Part shown: positions 36,649 to 44,780 of the stretch, one piece after another | Numbering within the stretch: position 1 is the stretch's first letter | How the letters are laid out: every line of letters starts with the position of its first letter | From: Mycobacterium haemophilum DSM 44634 | Lineage (GTDB): Bacteria; Actinomycetota; Actinomycetes; Mycobacteriales; Mycobacteriaceae | Assembly: GCF_000340435.2 (NCBI RefSeq) | Contig: NZ_CP011883.2 | Coordinates: 62,001 to 126,000 of the forward strand | Direction of reading: 5' to 3' | DNA: 64,000 nucleotides | The notes under the pieces: model-generated | Told to the model about the DNA's origin: nothing | What the model saw: only the letters and a program-made list of their open reading frames with translations | Databases searched by the model: none | Translations under genes and position numbers: made by a program

Positions 36649-37284
36649 TCATAGTTCGCGTGCCGCGGCACCCTCAGGGGTCTTGATCAGCATCCCGTCG
36701 ATAAGCCGGTGCAGCACCTGCCTGGTCTCCCGCCGAGCTCGTTTCGGGTCGTCGGCGGTGGCGATGGCCATGGCCGCTTCGTCGAGCGCGCCGATCAGCA
36801 CGTGCGCCAGCGGCCGCACCGGTTGCCGCGCCAGCTGCCCCGCCCGGATGGCTTCGCTGAGCAACTGTTCGGTCATGCCCAGGCTGTAGCGTTGCGCGAC
36901 GTCGCGGAAGGCGGCCCAGCCGAGCACACTGGGCGCGTCCAGCAGGATCAACTGACGCACCTGTGGATCAGCCGAGACCTCGAGCCAGGCGTCGACCGCG
37001 GCCCGGATCGCGTCCGCCGGCGTCTTCGCGCCCGACGAGACCACCACGGCGGCCATCCGGGCCATCACATCCTGCTCCACCACCTCGACGACATCGCGGA
37101 ATAGTGCGGCCTTGTCGGCGAATTGGTGATACATCGCCCCTCGGGTGACGCCCGCTTCCTTGGCGATCTCCGGCGTGCCCACCTCCGCATAACCCCGCAG
37201 TCCCCACAGCCTGCGGGCAGCCGAGATCAGCGCATCGCGGGTGGCCGCGGAGCGCTCCTCCTGGGTACGTCTCTTGATTTCCAT
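36649..37284 (-). CDS. TetR-family repressor (Rv0078-like)
   Basis: 211 residues from ATG 37284 (MEIKRRTQEERSAATRDALI), exactly the Rv0078 start; longer in-frame readings cross the divergent promoter. The helix-turn-helix lies at about 35-60 (TPEIAKEAGVTRGAMYHQFA). The C-terminal ligand domain is long and helical. It is divergent from the hydrolase gene at 37351, which its M. tuberculosis counterpart represses. The last ten residues extend past the usual end. Confidence 0.95.
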   Translation of the reverse strand: MEIKRRTQEERSAATRDALISAARRLWGLRGYAEVGTPEIAKEAGVTRGAMYHQFADKAALFRDVVEVVEQDVMARMAAVVVSSGAKTPADAIRAAVDAWLEVSADPQVRQLILLDAPSVLGWAAFRDVAQRYSLGMTEQLLSEAIRAGQLARQPVRPLAHVLIGALDEAAMAIATADDPKRARRETRQVLHRLIDGMLIKTPEGAAAREL

Positions 37285-37299
37285 GCAACCTGTTGGTAA

Positions 37300-37326
37300 C
37301 TTACGAACAGACAGACTGTTTGTAAG
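37300..37326. promoter_or_regulatory. TetR operator in the Rv0078/Rv0077c-type divergent promoter
   Basis: CTTACGAACAG-ACAGA-CTGTTTGTAAG is a 27-bp near-perfect inverted repeat (10 of 11 arm positions pair), in the 66-bp gap between the TetR gene and the hydrolase gene. The size and position fit a TetR dimer site controlling both promoters. Confidence 0.8.
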
Positions 37327-37350
37327 AGTATCTCGAATGGGGAGGCACCT

Positions 37351-38181
37351 ATGTCGACGATCGACATTAGTGCGGGAACCATCCATTACGAAGCAACCGG
37401 ACCGGAAAATGGCAGGCCCGTCGTGTTCGTGCACGGATACCTGATGGGCAGTGAACTGTGGCGGCAGGTCAGCGAACGACTTGCCGGCCTCGGCCTGCGG
37501 TGCATTGCCCCCGCCTGGCCACTGGGCGCACATCCTGAACCGCTGCGTCTCGCCGCCGATCGAACCATCACGGGCGTCGCCGGCATCGTCGCCGATGTCC
37601 TTGCCGCCCTTGGCCTCCAGGACGTGGTGTTGGTCGGCAACGATACCGGCGGAGTCGTCGCACAACTCGTCGCGGTGCACCATCCTGAGCGGCTTGGTGC
37701 GCTGGTGCTCACGAGTTGCGATGCGTTCGAACACTTTCCGCCACCGATCCTCAAACCGGTGATCTTGGCAGCCAAGTCGAAGACGCTGTTCCGGACCGCC
37801 ATTCAGGCCCTGCGGGCACCGGCCGCACGCCGGCGCGCCTATGCCGACTTGGCGCACTGCGACATCGACGAACTCACCCAGATCTGGGTGCGGCCGGCGC
37901 TGTCCGATCCGGCGATTGTCGAAGATCTACGCCTGTTTTCGCTATCGATGCGCCCGGAGGTCACTACCGGGGTCGCGGCCCGGTTGCCTGAGTTCGACAA
38001 ACCCGCGCTCATCGCATGGTCGGCTGACGACAAGTTCTTTGCGCTCGCTGACGGGGAACGGCTGGCCGCGGTCATTCCCCACGCTCGTTTCGAGGTCATC
38101 GAGGGAGCGCGTACGTTCTCCATGGTCGACCGACCGGACCGGCTGGCCGATCTGTTGTCGACGATCGCGGTGCGTGCATAG
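37351..38181 (+). CDS. Alpha/beta-hydrolase with Asp nucleophile, Rv0077c-like
   Basis: 276 residues (MSTIDISAGTIHYEATGPEN). The oxyanion region VVFVHGYLMGSELW and nucleophile elbow VGNDTGG place Asp, not Ser, at the catalytic position, as in haloalkane dehalogenases. At the place of the usual catalytic His (GHxxxxE/D) the sequence reads GARTFSMVDRPD, with Thr instead. M. tuberculosis Rv0077c shows the same change, so this is a subfamily trait. It is under the divergent TetR gene and its operator. Confidence 0.9.
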   Translation: MSTIDISAGTIHYEATGPENGRPVVFVHGYLMGSELWRQVSERLAGLGLRCIAPAWPLGAHPEPLRLAADRTITGVAGIVADVLAALGLQDVVLVGNDTGGVVAQLVAVHHPERLGALVLTSCDAFEHFPPPILKPVILAAKSKTLFRTAIQALRAPAARRRAYADLAHCDIDELTQIWVRPALSDPAIVEDLRLFSLSMRPEVTTGVAARLPEFDKPALIAWSADDKFFALADGERLAAVIPHARFEVIEGARTFSMVDRPDRLADLLSTIAVRA

Positions 38182-38189
38182 TCTGACGA

Positions 38190-38663
38190 ATGGATTGGTT
38201 ATCGGTCGCGGGTCGTCGGTTTTGCCTTACCAAAGCAATGTGTACCGACGTCGGTGAAATCGTCGACCTGCTTCGCGACGACGTGTTCGGTGCGGTGCGC
38301 GAGTCGGCTGAGGTGGGGCGATACCATGCCGCGTTCGCGCGAATTGATGCCGATCCGAATCAGCTTCTGCTGGTCGTGCGCGATGAAAGGCGACAGCTGG
38401 CGGCCACGATGCAACTGACCCTCATCCCCGGACTGGCGCGCGGCGCCGCGCTGAGGTTGCAGGTCGAAGCGGTCCGGGTAGCTGCTGAATTTCGCGGAAT
38501 CGGTCTCGGAGGCGCAGTATTCAACTGGGTGTTCGACTATGGACGCCACGCTGGGGCCAGCTTGGTGCAACTCACCACCGACGCGAGGCGCGCTGAAGCA
38601 CAGCAGTTTTACCAGCGGCTTGGCTTTGAGCCGACGCATATCGGGATGAAGCTGGAACTGTGA
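38190..38663 (+). CDS. GNAT-family N-acetyltransferase
   Basis: 157 residues, nine bases after the hydrolase stop and so in the same transcript. The acetyl-CoA site VEAVRVAAEFRGIGLGGAVF (R/Q-x-x-G-x-G/A variant RGIGLGG) and the C-terminal LTTDARRAEAQQFYQRLGFE then PTHIGMKLEL are classical GNAT. The likely substrate is a small amine or antibiotic-like compound; not determined. Confidence 0.87.
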   Translation: MDWLSVAGRRFCLTKAMCTDVGEIVDLLRDDVFGAVRESAEVGRYHAAFARIDADPNQLLLVVRDERRQLAATMQLTLIPGLARGAALRLQVEAVRVAAEFRGIGLGGAVFNWVFDYGRHAGASLVQLTTDARRAEAQQFYQRLGFEPTHIGMKLEL

Positions 38664-38693
38664 TGCCGCGAGAGTTGTTCGTAGTAAAGGATT

Positions 38694-39881
38694 TTACCCG
38701 GACAGCAGGGCAATGAATGTGTCCAGCGGGCACAGCGCCTGACCGCCGCATCCCGGCGGGGTCAGAGCGACCCACGTAGGATCAGCGGCGTCGAGTGTGC
38801 GGATCTGATCAAGGGTCTGCGCCCGGTAGAAACTACGCACCGCCTCGGCACCGTCATGGTTGCGCATCACCTCGATGACCATCGCGCCGCCGGGCGCAGG
38901 ATCATCGGCGGCAAACCCGGGGACCGACCAGTGCACGTCGAGCAAACCTCCGATATTGGCGATCTCGGTGTCGTGGCCGACCACAATCGTCAGCGGTGGA
39001 CCTTCGCCAAGGGCGTCGACCATCCGCTTGGCGATCCTGCCGGCGTTCGCGACGGCCAGCGGTCGCGGACGGGCGATGAGGGAGAATTTGATGGCATGCA
39101 GCATGCCCGCCGCACGCAGATCGTCGGGCGTCGCACGGCCCCAGCCGACCTCCGACATCGGTTTGCCGTCAGCATATTCGAGCGAGAACACCTGCGCCGC
39201 GGTGGCGCCATATCCCAATGCCCCGGTTACTTTCGGCCGGTTACGACCGGACGGGTCGACGTCGACCACGCTAGGCATGTCGGTCAAGCCGCAGCCTTGC
39301 CTGCCGGCCCCGCAAAGGATGCGACTGACCGCTTCTAACTCGGGGCGGGCCTGCTGGTCGATGCCGCCGATCCCCTGCGGCCCGACGGCATCGTCGATTG
39401 CCTGTTGTGCCGTAGCGGCGCTGATCCCTGCGTCGTCGTACGCGCTGAATAACGGGTCGGGCACCCCTTGTTGGGCATGTTGGGTGGTCAGGGTGCAATG
39501 TGGGGCGAAGGCTGACAGGTAATTGTCGCCGGTAGCGATGGTGCGCTCCAAGGAATCCGCCACCAGCACCGTCGCGCCCGGCGGCGGGCAGCCGGTGCCC
39601 GGCAGCACACCCTCCGCGGCAAAGCGCCGGGCGTCGGCAGCGGCCACCAGCCGGATCGCAGCCGCGCCGTGTCCGGTCAGCCGCCCTGGCAGCACCGCCC
39701 ATCCGGGCCAGGGTTCAGGTGCCACGGTGGCTGGAAGAGGCGGCTGTGCATTGGGGGATCGCACGCCGTGACGCATCAGCATGACGACACGCTCGACGGA
39801 CCAGTCGTCGGCAGGTGCCGGGGGTGCGACCCCAACCATCGCCAGGGCGAGGAGCGCCAACATCGCGATCAAGCGAAGCAT
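38694..39881 (-). CDS. Secreted histidine acid phosphatase
   Basis: 395 residues from ATG 39881, giving a clear signal peptide (MLRLIAMLALLALAMVGVAP, cut near APA). Catalytic RHGVRSP is at 37-43 and the proton-donor HD lies in VVGHDTEIANIGG; paired Cys suggest an exported, disulphide-bonded enzyme. It resembles AppA-type phytase/glucose-1-phosphatase and should release phosphate from organic esters outside the membrane. Longer readings to 40271 lack family similarity. Confidence 0.9.
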   Translation of the reverse strand: MLRLIAMLALLALAMVGVAPPAPADDWSVERVVMLMRHGVRSPNAQPPLPATVAPEPWPGWAVLPGRLTGHGAAAIRLVAAADARRFAAEGVLPGTGCPPPGATVLVADSLERTIATGDNYLSAFAPHCTLTTQHAQQGVPDPLFSAYDDAGISAATAQQAIDDAVGPQGIGGIDQQARPELEAVSRILCGAGRQGCGLTDMPSVVDVDPSGRNRPKVTGALGYGATAAQVFSLEYADGKPMSEVGWGRATPDDLRAAGMLHAIKFSLIARPRPLAVANAGRIAKRMVDALGEGPPLTIVVGHDTEIANIGGLLDVHWSVPGFAADDPAPGGAMVIEVMRNHDGAEAVRSFYRAQTLDQIRTLDAADPTWVALTPPGCGGQALCPLDTFIALLSG

Positions 39882-39934
39882 CAGATTTGTCGCTCTTCCT
39901 GTGTGCCGACTCGGGTGATCGTGCCAGCATGGTT

Positions 39935-40503
39935 TTACAGCATCCCACCGAACGCAAAGGCTGTGCCCGCGGCGGCCAACGCCTGAGATAGCAGTTCCAC
40001 GTGCGCAGGCCGGGCGGTGTGTGGCGGCCGGGTGGTTCGGTGCTCGGTCACGTAACGGCGTAGCCAATACATCGCCACGACTGCGAATCCAAGAGTCGCG
40101 ATCCAGTTCACAGTGATGATCCACCCGGTTTCGGGTGGCGTTGGGGATATCTGTTGTGCCGGCATCTCCATCTTGGACGCAGTCATTGCTAGCGGACCCG
40201 ACATCGTGTGGTTGGGTGAGTGATCGCCAGTGTGGCCCGGCAGGCTGTTGTCCATCACTGCGTACATCCACGCCATCGCTGTCATCATCACGGCGTTGTA
40301 GCAGTTGGTCAGTCGGTGACCGGTAGCGCAGTTCGCCCGATATGCCAGGCCATCGAAATCATGGCCGCCGACATCATTAGATGCAATACATGGTTGACAG
40401 TACGGATCCATCGACCATGTTGCGCGACAAGGGTATACGTGATCGACGCGATGCTCATGCCGAAGAGGATGGTGACAATCCAGCGCTGCGTGATGTCGCT
40501 CAC
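39935..40503 (-). pseudogene. DUF5134 membrane protein, split by deletion and frameshift
   Basis: The 5' part from GTG 40503 (VSDITQRWIVTILFGMSIAS) reads to HIGRTALPVTD and stops at 40309. The rest continues in another frame as ATGHRLTNCYNAVMMTAMAW then MYAVMDN, running to a final helix and stopping at 39935. A full DUF5134 protein has a further membrane helix between these parts, so roughly 25-30 residues are lost at the junction near 40330. It lies downstream of the copper-type metallothionein gene and may have shared its transcript. Confidence 0.75.
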
Positions 40504-40623
40504 TACGCTATAGGATGGAGCGCTGCAAGGGTTGGTGTACGCAGCGCCGTCGCACCTGGAGTGCAGGCCGAGGAGACGAAACTGTGGCAGCCCCAACGGT
40601 TGTCGAGGCTGCCACAGGAGTTG

Positions 40624-40740
40624 TTAATTGTTGCACGTGCATTCGACGCGACCGCATTTGCAGCCGGACGCGTGGGTGCATCCGGAATCATTGCACGTGC
40701 AGCTGGTGGATTTACAGTGGCAGGGTTCGATGCTCTTCAT
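40624..40740 (-). CDS. Cys-rich metallothionein-like protein, 38 aa
   Basis: The minus strand from ATG 40740 encodes MKSIEPCHCKSTSCTCNDSG then CTHASGCKCGRVECTCNN, stop TAA. Nine of 38 residues are Cys (7, 9, 14, 16, 21, 27, 29, 34, 36), arranged as four CxC pairs plus one single, with two His. There are no aromatic residues. This is the profile of a bacterial metallothionein. It is not closely similar to MymT. A TTGACA-N17-TATCGT promoter places the transcript start at or within a base or two of the ATG, so translation is probably leaderless. The copper-type operator overlaps that promoter, so Cu(I) binding is the best guess. Confidence 0.82.
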   Translation of the reverse strand: MKSIEPCHCKSTSCTCNDSGCTHASGCKCGRVECTCNN

Positions 40741-40747
40741 TTCGGCA

Positions 40748-40776
40748 ACGATACCCCCCTACGGTATAGATGTCAA
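40748..40776 (-). promoter_or_regulatory. Metallothionein promoter with embedded copper-type operator
   Basis: On the minus strand, -35 TTGACA (40776-40771), a 17-bp spacer and -10 TATCGT (40753-40748) stand 7 bp before the ATG. The palindrome ATACC-CCCCTAC-GGTAT (40751-40767, plus-strand reading) fills the spacer and part of the -10. Its form resembles CsoR/RicR copper-repressor sites; binding would block RNA polymerase until Cu(I) releases the repressor. Confidence 0.75.
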
Positions 40777-40995
40777 GTGTGCGTAGTGCGGTTCAAACAC
40801 GTTGCACCGTCGCGAATTAACCCGTCGCTGAAGAAAGCAGCTGCTCGGCCGTATCGTCGGATCGATGCCTGCAGATAGGTCCCTCGCCACCGCGGTCGAA
40901 GACTCTCGTCGAAATGCGTTGCGCGGCTGCTTGCGCATTAAGCGGTGTACGCCTGGCTCAGCATGGCGAAGGTACAGCCTTAGCCGCCAGAAAAA

Positions 40996-41469
40996 TCAAA
41001 CCCAGGTCGATTCACGAAGCGTGGGTTCTTGTATTTCGAGCCAGCCCCCGGGATGGCGGGTGATGTTTGCGGCGCGCCGGTGAGCAGCAGCGAGGATGGG
41101 ATCCAAGGCCAGCGCCGTCAACGCCCGCTTAATGGCCCCGGAGTTTCCGTCGGACAGCAGACGGGCCAGTATCGCATCCCAGGTGCCGTCGGCGTACATG
41201 TGGCAATGCCAGGCCAAGATCGTCTGCCACGGGCCGAACGCCTCGGGCACATCCGGCCAGGCGATCCCGCACTGGTACCGATACATGATTCCCTCGATAA
41301 CGTGGCGGGTGTCACCAAGCGGCTTGTCACGTTCCCCGATACGGGTTGGAAGCAAATCTGCGATCAACGACCATTGGGCATCTGACAGCAACTGGAACCA
41401 TGTCGCAATCTCGTTGGCTGCAAGGTCGGTGCTGTCTACCCGAGCGTCGTGGGTAAGTGTGTCATTCAT
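40996..41469 (-). mobile_element. IS5-type transposase, N-terminal (DUF4096) part only
   Basis: 157 residues from ATG 41469 (MNDTLTHDARVDSTDLAANE). QWSLIADLLPTRIGERDKPL then GDTRHVIEGIMYRYQCGIAW, and DVPEAFGPWQTILAWHCHMY then ADGTWDAILARLL, are the DUF4096 region found at the start of IS5-family transposases. The DDE catalytic part that would normally follow as a second frame is missing, and I find no terminal inverted repeats. It is probably an inactive IS remnant. Confidence 0.7.
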
Positions 41470-41513
41470 GCGCTCAAGAGTGCCGGCACGATGAGCGCAC
41501 GACATCCGCGAAA

Positions 41514-41531
41514 ATGCGTAGAAATACGCAT
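41514..41531. promoter_or_regulatory. Perfect palindrome upstream of the transposase frame
   Basis: ATGCGTA-GAAA-TACGCAT, a 7-bp perfect inverted repeat with a 4-bp centre, 45 bp upstream of the transposase ATG and 30 bp upstream of a 45-codon plus-strand frame (41562-41699, MKVPWFAEHAREEPALHTLD...). It could be a repressor site or a hairpin; no known element is recognised. Confidence 0.4.
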
Positions 41532-42019
41532 ATGATTGCGCAAATTTCCACCAGAGCCGCACGATGAAGGTGCCCTGGTTCGCCGAACACGCGCGCGAAG
41601 AACCCGCACTACACACCCTAGATATCACCGGCGACGACGGCTCGCCGAGCCCATCGACGCATGCTGCGGGTCCCGCAAACGATGGCGGCTTGCTTGACTG
41701 AGGCGCGACGGGGAACCGAAGAGCCGTGTCGAATCGAGAGCCGACCTGCTCGCCCGGTTCGGTGCTCGTCGGTGGCGACGTCCGACTGTCACTGCAGCGG
41801 GATTTGTGTCGTCACGAAGTGCGACGGCAGGGCATATTTGGTCGGTAGCTAACGAATGCCTACGGTCTTTTGCGTGTGCCGAGGTCCGGTTGTTCATGAG
41901 TCTCGACGGCGTTATGTCCAAGCCATGAGTGCTGAGGTCAACGCGAAGCGTCGGGAATTCGGCGACGAATCTCACCAGACGTGGCTCACCCCCGGTGTCG
42001 GTGCCGTGGGGCGGCGAGC
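41532..42019. other. Intergenic region with no recognised gene
   Basis: About 490 bp between the transposase fragment and the MFS remnant. A 45-codon frame at 41562-41699 shows no recognisable domain and other frames look random. Probably decayed DNA around an old insertion. Confidence 0.4.
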
Positions 42020-42590
42020 TTCTGCTCAGATACCGGCCATGAGATAACGACGTCGGTGCTGCCCACGTTTTTGACCGGCAAACTGGGCGCGTCGGCGGCG
42101 GCGCTGGGTGTAATCGACGAGGTCAGCGCCGCGGCGGTTTGAATTCAAAGCATTGCGGGACGCCGGTATGCTGTGGGCGTTGCTGCCGGTGGCGGTGTTT
42201 GAGTTTGGCAATCTCGCGACAACCTCGTTGATCCTTCGCGCAACGCAGTTGTTGAGTTCGCCGCATCGCACGGTGACTGAGGCGACGTCGCTCGCGATCC
42301 TCATCTATGCAGCGCACAACGTCGTCGCGACGGTGGCTTCGTTAACAGCTGGACGGTGGTACGACCGGACCGGGCCACGCACGGTATTCGCAACGGGCGC
42401 AGTCCTGTACGTCATCGCTTATGGGGTGTTCGCCGGCGGACCGCATAGTGTGTTCGTGATCACGCTGGGCTTCGCTTTGGCAGGGGCGGGCATCGGGTTT
42501 GCCGAGCCGATACAGTCGGCCGTAGTTTCCAAGCTTCTTCCCGACTTCGTGGCAGCGGCTTCACCCTTCGCGTCATGCGGCGATCAGTCG
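42020..42590 (+). pseudogene. MFS transporter remnant
   Basis: A first piece reads FCSDTGHEITTSVLPTFLTG then KLGASAAALGVIDEVSAAAV and stops at 42139, matching the first two helices of a GHEI-type MFS subfamily. A second piece from 42153 in another frame (MLWALLPVAVFEFGNLATTS, AHNVVATVASLTAGRWYDRT) corresponds to the middle of the C-terminal half. More than half of the protein is absent between them. The 3' end breaks off inside the tail of the neighbouring ABC gene (42584), so a deletion joined the two. Confidence 0.75.
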
Positions 42591-43576
42591 CTGGAAATCT
42601 CGCGGTCCTCGATCACATCGGCCAGCCGTGTCACGCCGAGTCGCTCACGGAACGCCTGCGATGTGTAGCCGACGGCCGTCGCATCGGTGCGGGCGCGCAC
42701 GGTCGCCGAGCGTGGCATGTGAAACAGCACGCCGATTTCGCCGAAATATTCCCCAGGCCCGGCTACTTTGACAAATTCCTCACCGCCGTTGGCCAATTCG
42801 CGCACAATCTCGAACTCACCTTCGGATACCACGTAAATCAGCTCGCCCATCGTGCTCTGCTTGAACAGCACGTTGCCAGCCTTCACATGCGCCGTTTCGG
42901 GCGGCCGATTCGTCGACGTGACCGCGGGTACCAGCTCTATTACCCGGTCGGCCAATGGCAACATCCGACTGTCATGGGTCGCGACCACCACTACCCGTTC
43001 GCCCTGCGCGAGCGAGCGGATGAGCCGCAGCACCTCCTCCACCTGAATGAAGTCGAGGTACGCGGTTGGTTCGTCGGCGAGGATCAAGGGCGGATCCAGT
43101 GCGATCGCGCGAGCAACGGCGACGCGTTGCTGCTGACCGCCGCTCAAATCACCCGGGCGGTGCTTCATTCGCTCGGCGAGATTGACTCGCGTCAGCAGTT
43201 CCTCAGCGCGCTGCCGCGCGGACACGCGTGACATTCCTGCCGCGCGTAGCGGGACCATCACGTTCTCCAGGGCGGTCAGGCTCGGCACCAGATTGAATGC
43301 CTGGAACACGATCCCTACCGAGTTGCGCCGGTGGTTCGCCAGGGCGCCGCCCTCCAGCGCAGTGATCTCGGTGCCGTCGAACGTAATTGATCCGGACGTC
43401 GGACGCAGAATGCCGCCGAGGCAGGATAGCAACGTCGTTTTCCCGCAGCCGCTAGGCCCGAGCAGGATCACCAGCGACCCCGCCTCCACATCGAGGTTCA
43501 AGCCGTCGATCGGCCGTACGGCGTACCCACCGCTGGAGTACTCGACGACGAGGTCCTGAATGTTTAGCTTGCCCAT
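42584..43576 (-). CDS. MacB/LolD-type ABC ATPase with C-terminal cNMP-binding domain (Rv0073-like)
   Basis: 330 residues. The ATPase part has Walker A GPSGCGKT (40-47), LSGGQQQRVAVARAIALDPP and Walker B LILADEPTAYLD. From about residue 225 a cyclic-nucleotide-binding-like domain is appended (LIYVVSEGEFEIVRELANGG, GPGEYFGEIGVLFHMPRSAT), including the phosphate-binding-cassette-like GEIG...RSAT segment. M. tuberculosis Rv0073 has the same length and arrangement. It pairs with the permease gene three bases upstream. Binding of cAMP could gate the transporter; this is inferred. Confidence 0.92.
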   Translation of the reverse strand: MGKLNIQDLVVEYSSGGYAVRPIDGLNLDVEAGSLVILLGPSGCGKTTLLSCLGGILRPTSGSITFDGTEITALEGGALANHRRNSVGIVFQAFNLVPSLTALENVMVPLRAAGMSRVSARQRAEELLTRVNLAERMKHRPGDLSGGQQQRVAVARAIALDPPLILADEPTAYLDFIQVEEVLRLIRSLAQGERVVVVATHDSRMLPLADRVIELVPAVTSTNRPPETAHVKAGNVLFKQSTMGELIYVVSEGEFEIVRELANGGEEFVKVAGPGEYFGEIGVLFHMPRSATVRARTDATAVGYTSQAFRERLGVTRLADVIEDREISSD

Positions 43577-43579
43577 CGC

Positions 43580-44629
43580 TCAGGGACCTCCGAACGCGAG
43601 TGCCGGATCGACCGCGATCACACGCCGTAGTCCAGCGACGCTGGCCAGCAGCCCGATCACTACCGCGATCACCGGTAGCGTCGCGAAAGCGCCAGCAGGA
43701 ATCGCGACAATCATCGGGAACAACGGTGTCAGCAGCAGCGAAAAAATGCCGCCTACCACTGTGGCAAGTAGCGCCACCACGACCGCCTGTAGCGCGAGGC
43801 CCGCCATGATCGACCGCGTCGGCACGCCGATCGCCTTGAACACCGCAAAATCGCGCAGCCGTTCGAGTGCGGAGAGGTAGACCACTGATCCGACAATTAA
43901 CGCCGCCACGACCCACAGCAAGACCGCAAGGATCGTGATCGCATCCACCGCAACCTTCAATGGGCGCATCAGATCGTTGACAGCAACTCTTCGATCGGCG
44001 GTCTGATACCCGGTCGGGAGCTGTGTTGCATTGCCGACGACTCCGATCGACGTGACCGTCGGCTGCCCGTTATATGCCAGTCTTTGGAAGCCCTCGGTGG
44101 TCAGGAAGATGTTGGGAACCTTGGCCAATGCGGTGGAGTTCGGCACAATGCCGACGATCCGCAAGGTGTGCGCACCGACCTGCAAATCGTCGCCGACACG
44201 CCGATCCAGGGTGCTCGATGTCGCGACCTCATCCGGCGTCGATGGTGGTCGCCCCTGCGATACACGCGGCATGCCGGGTCCGCGCTCCGGCGCCCCGAAC
44301 GCGGTGACGTTTCGCGCCGATGCGCCCTGCGTGACAGTCACCGGCGCCGTCGCTAGTGGGGCTGCAGCCACAACGCCGGGAACACTAGCCACCCGGGCCA
44401 GGTCAACTTGGGCGAACGGCGTCGAACCCAGAAACGGTCCGTACGCACCGGACTTGACCACGAATGTATCGACACCCATGGAATCGACGGTTCGCTGAGC
44501 CTCGACTCGAAAACCGTTCACAAGTCCGGTCAGAACCAGTGTCATCCCGAAGACCAGTCCAGTGCTGACAATTGCGACGGTGAGACGCCGCTTGCGCCAC
44601 TGCACATCGCGCAAAGCCGCAAATAACAT
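43580..44629 (-). CDS. FtsX/MacB-type ABC permease (Rv0072-like)
   Basis: 349 residues from ATG 44629 (MLFAALRDVQWRKRRLTVAI), the same length as Rv0072; longer in-frame readings are not conserved. The N-terminal helix is followed by an extracytoplasmic MacB_PCD domain (about 45-215) and three C-terminal helices with the coupling ERLRDFAVFKAIGVPTRSIM segment. Together with the downstream ATPase it forms a mechanotransmission-type transporter. The stop lies 3 bp before the ATPase start. Confidence 0.93.
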   Translation of the reverse strand: MLFAALRDVQWRKRRLTVAIVSTGLVFGMTLVLTGLVNGFRVEAQRTVDSMGVDTFVVKSGAYGPFLGSTPFAQVDLARVASVPGVVAAAPLATAPVTVTQGASARNVTAFGAPERGPGMPRVSQGRPPSTPDEVATSSTLDRRVGDDLQVGAHTLRIVGIVPNSTALAKVPNIFLTTEGFQRLAYNGQPTVTSIGVVGNATQLPTGYQTADRRVAVNDLMRPLKVAVDAITILAVLLWVVAALIVGSVVYLSALERLRDFAVFKAIGVPTRSIMAGLALQAVVVALLATVVGGIFSLLLTPLFPMIVAIPAGAFATLPVIAVVIGLLASVAGLRRVIAVDPALAFGGP

Positions 44630-44780
44630 GCGGATGACACTACAGATTTGGACCTGTCCCCGGGGCGGCCGATACCAGAAACCCCAGGCCGGTGGATCAA
44701 TCCAGCGAACATCGATGGAGGTCAACGTATTTGGCGTGCATCGCACGAAAAGAGGCATCAGCGAACTAGAATCTCGGTTT

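Noticed and set aside
40381..40878. 165-codon plus-strand frame over the metallothionein
   Set aside because: The minus-strand Cys-rich peptide with a promoter and operator explains this DNA far better; the plus-strand product has no domain.
40996..41640. Complete insertion sequence with terminal inverted repeats
   Set aside because: Only the DUF4096 part of a transposase is present and I could not find matching ends or a target-site duplication.
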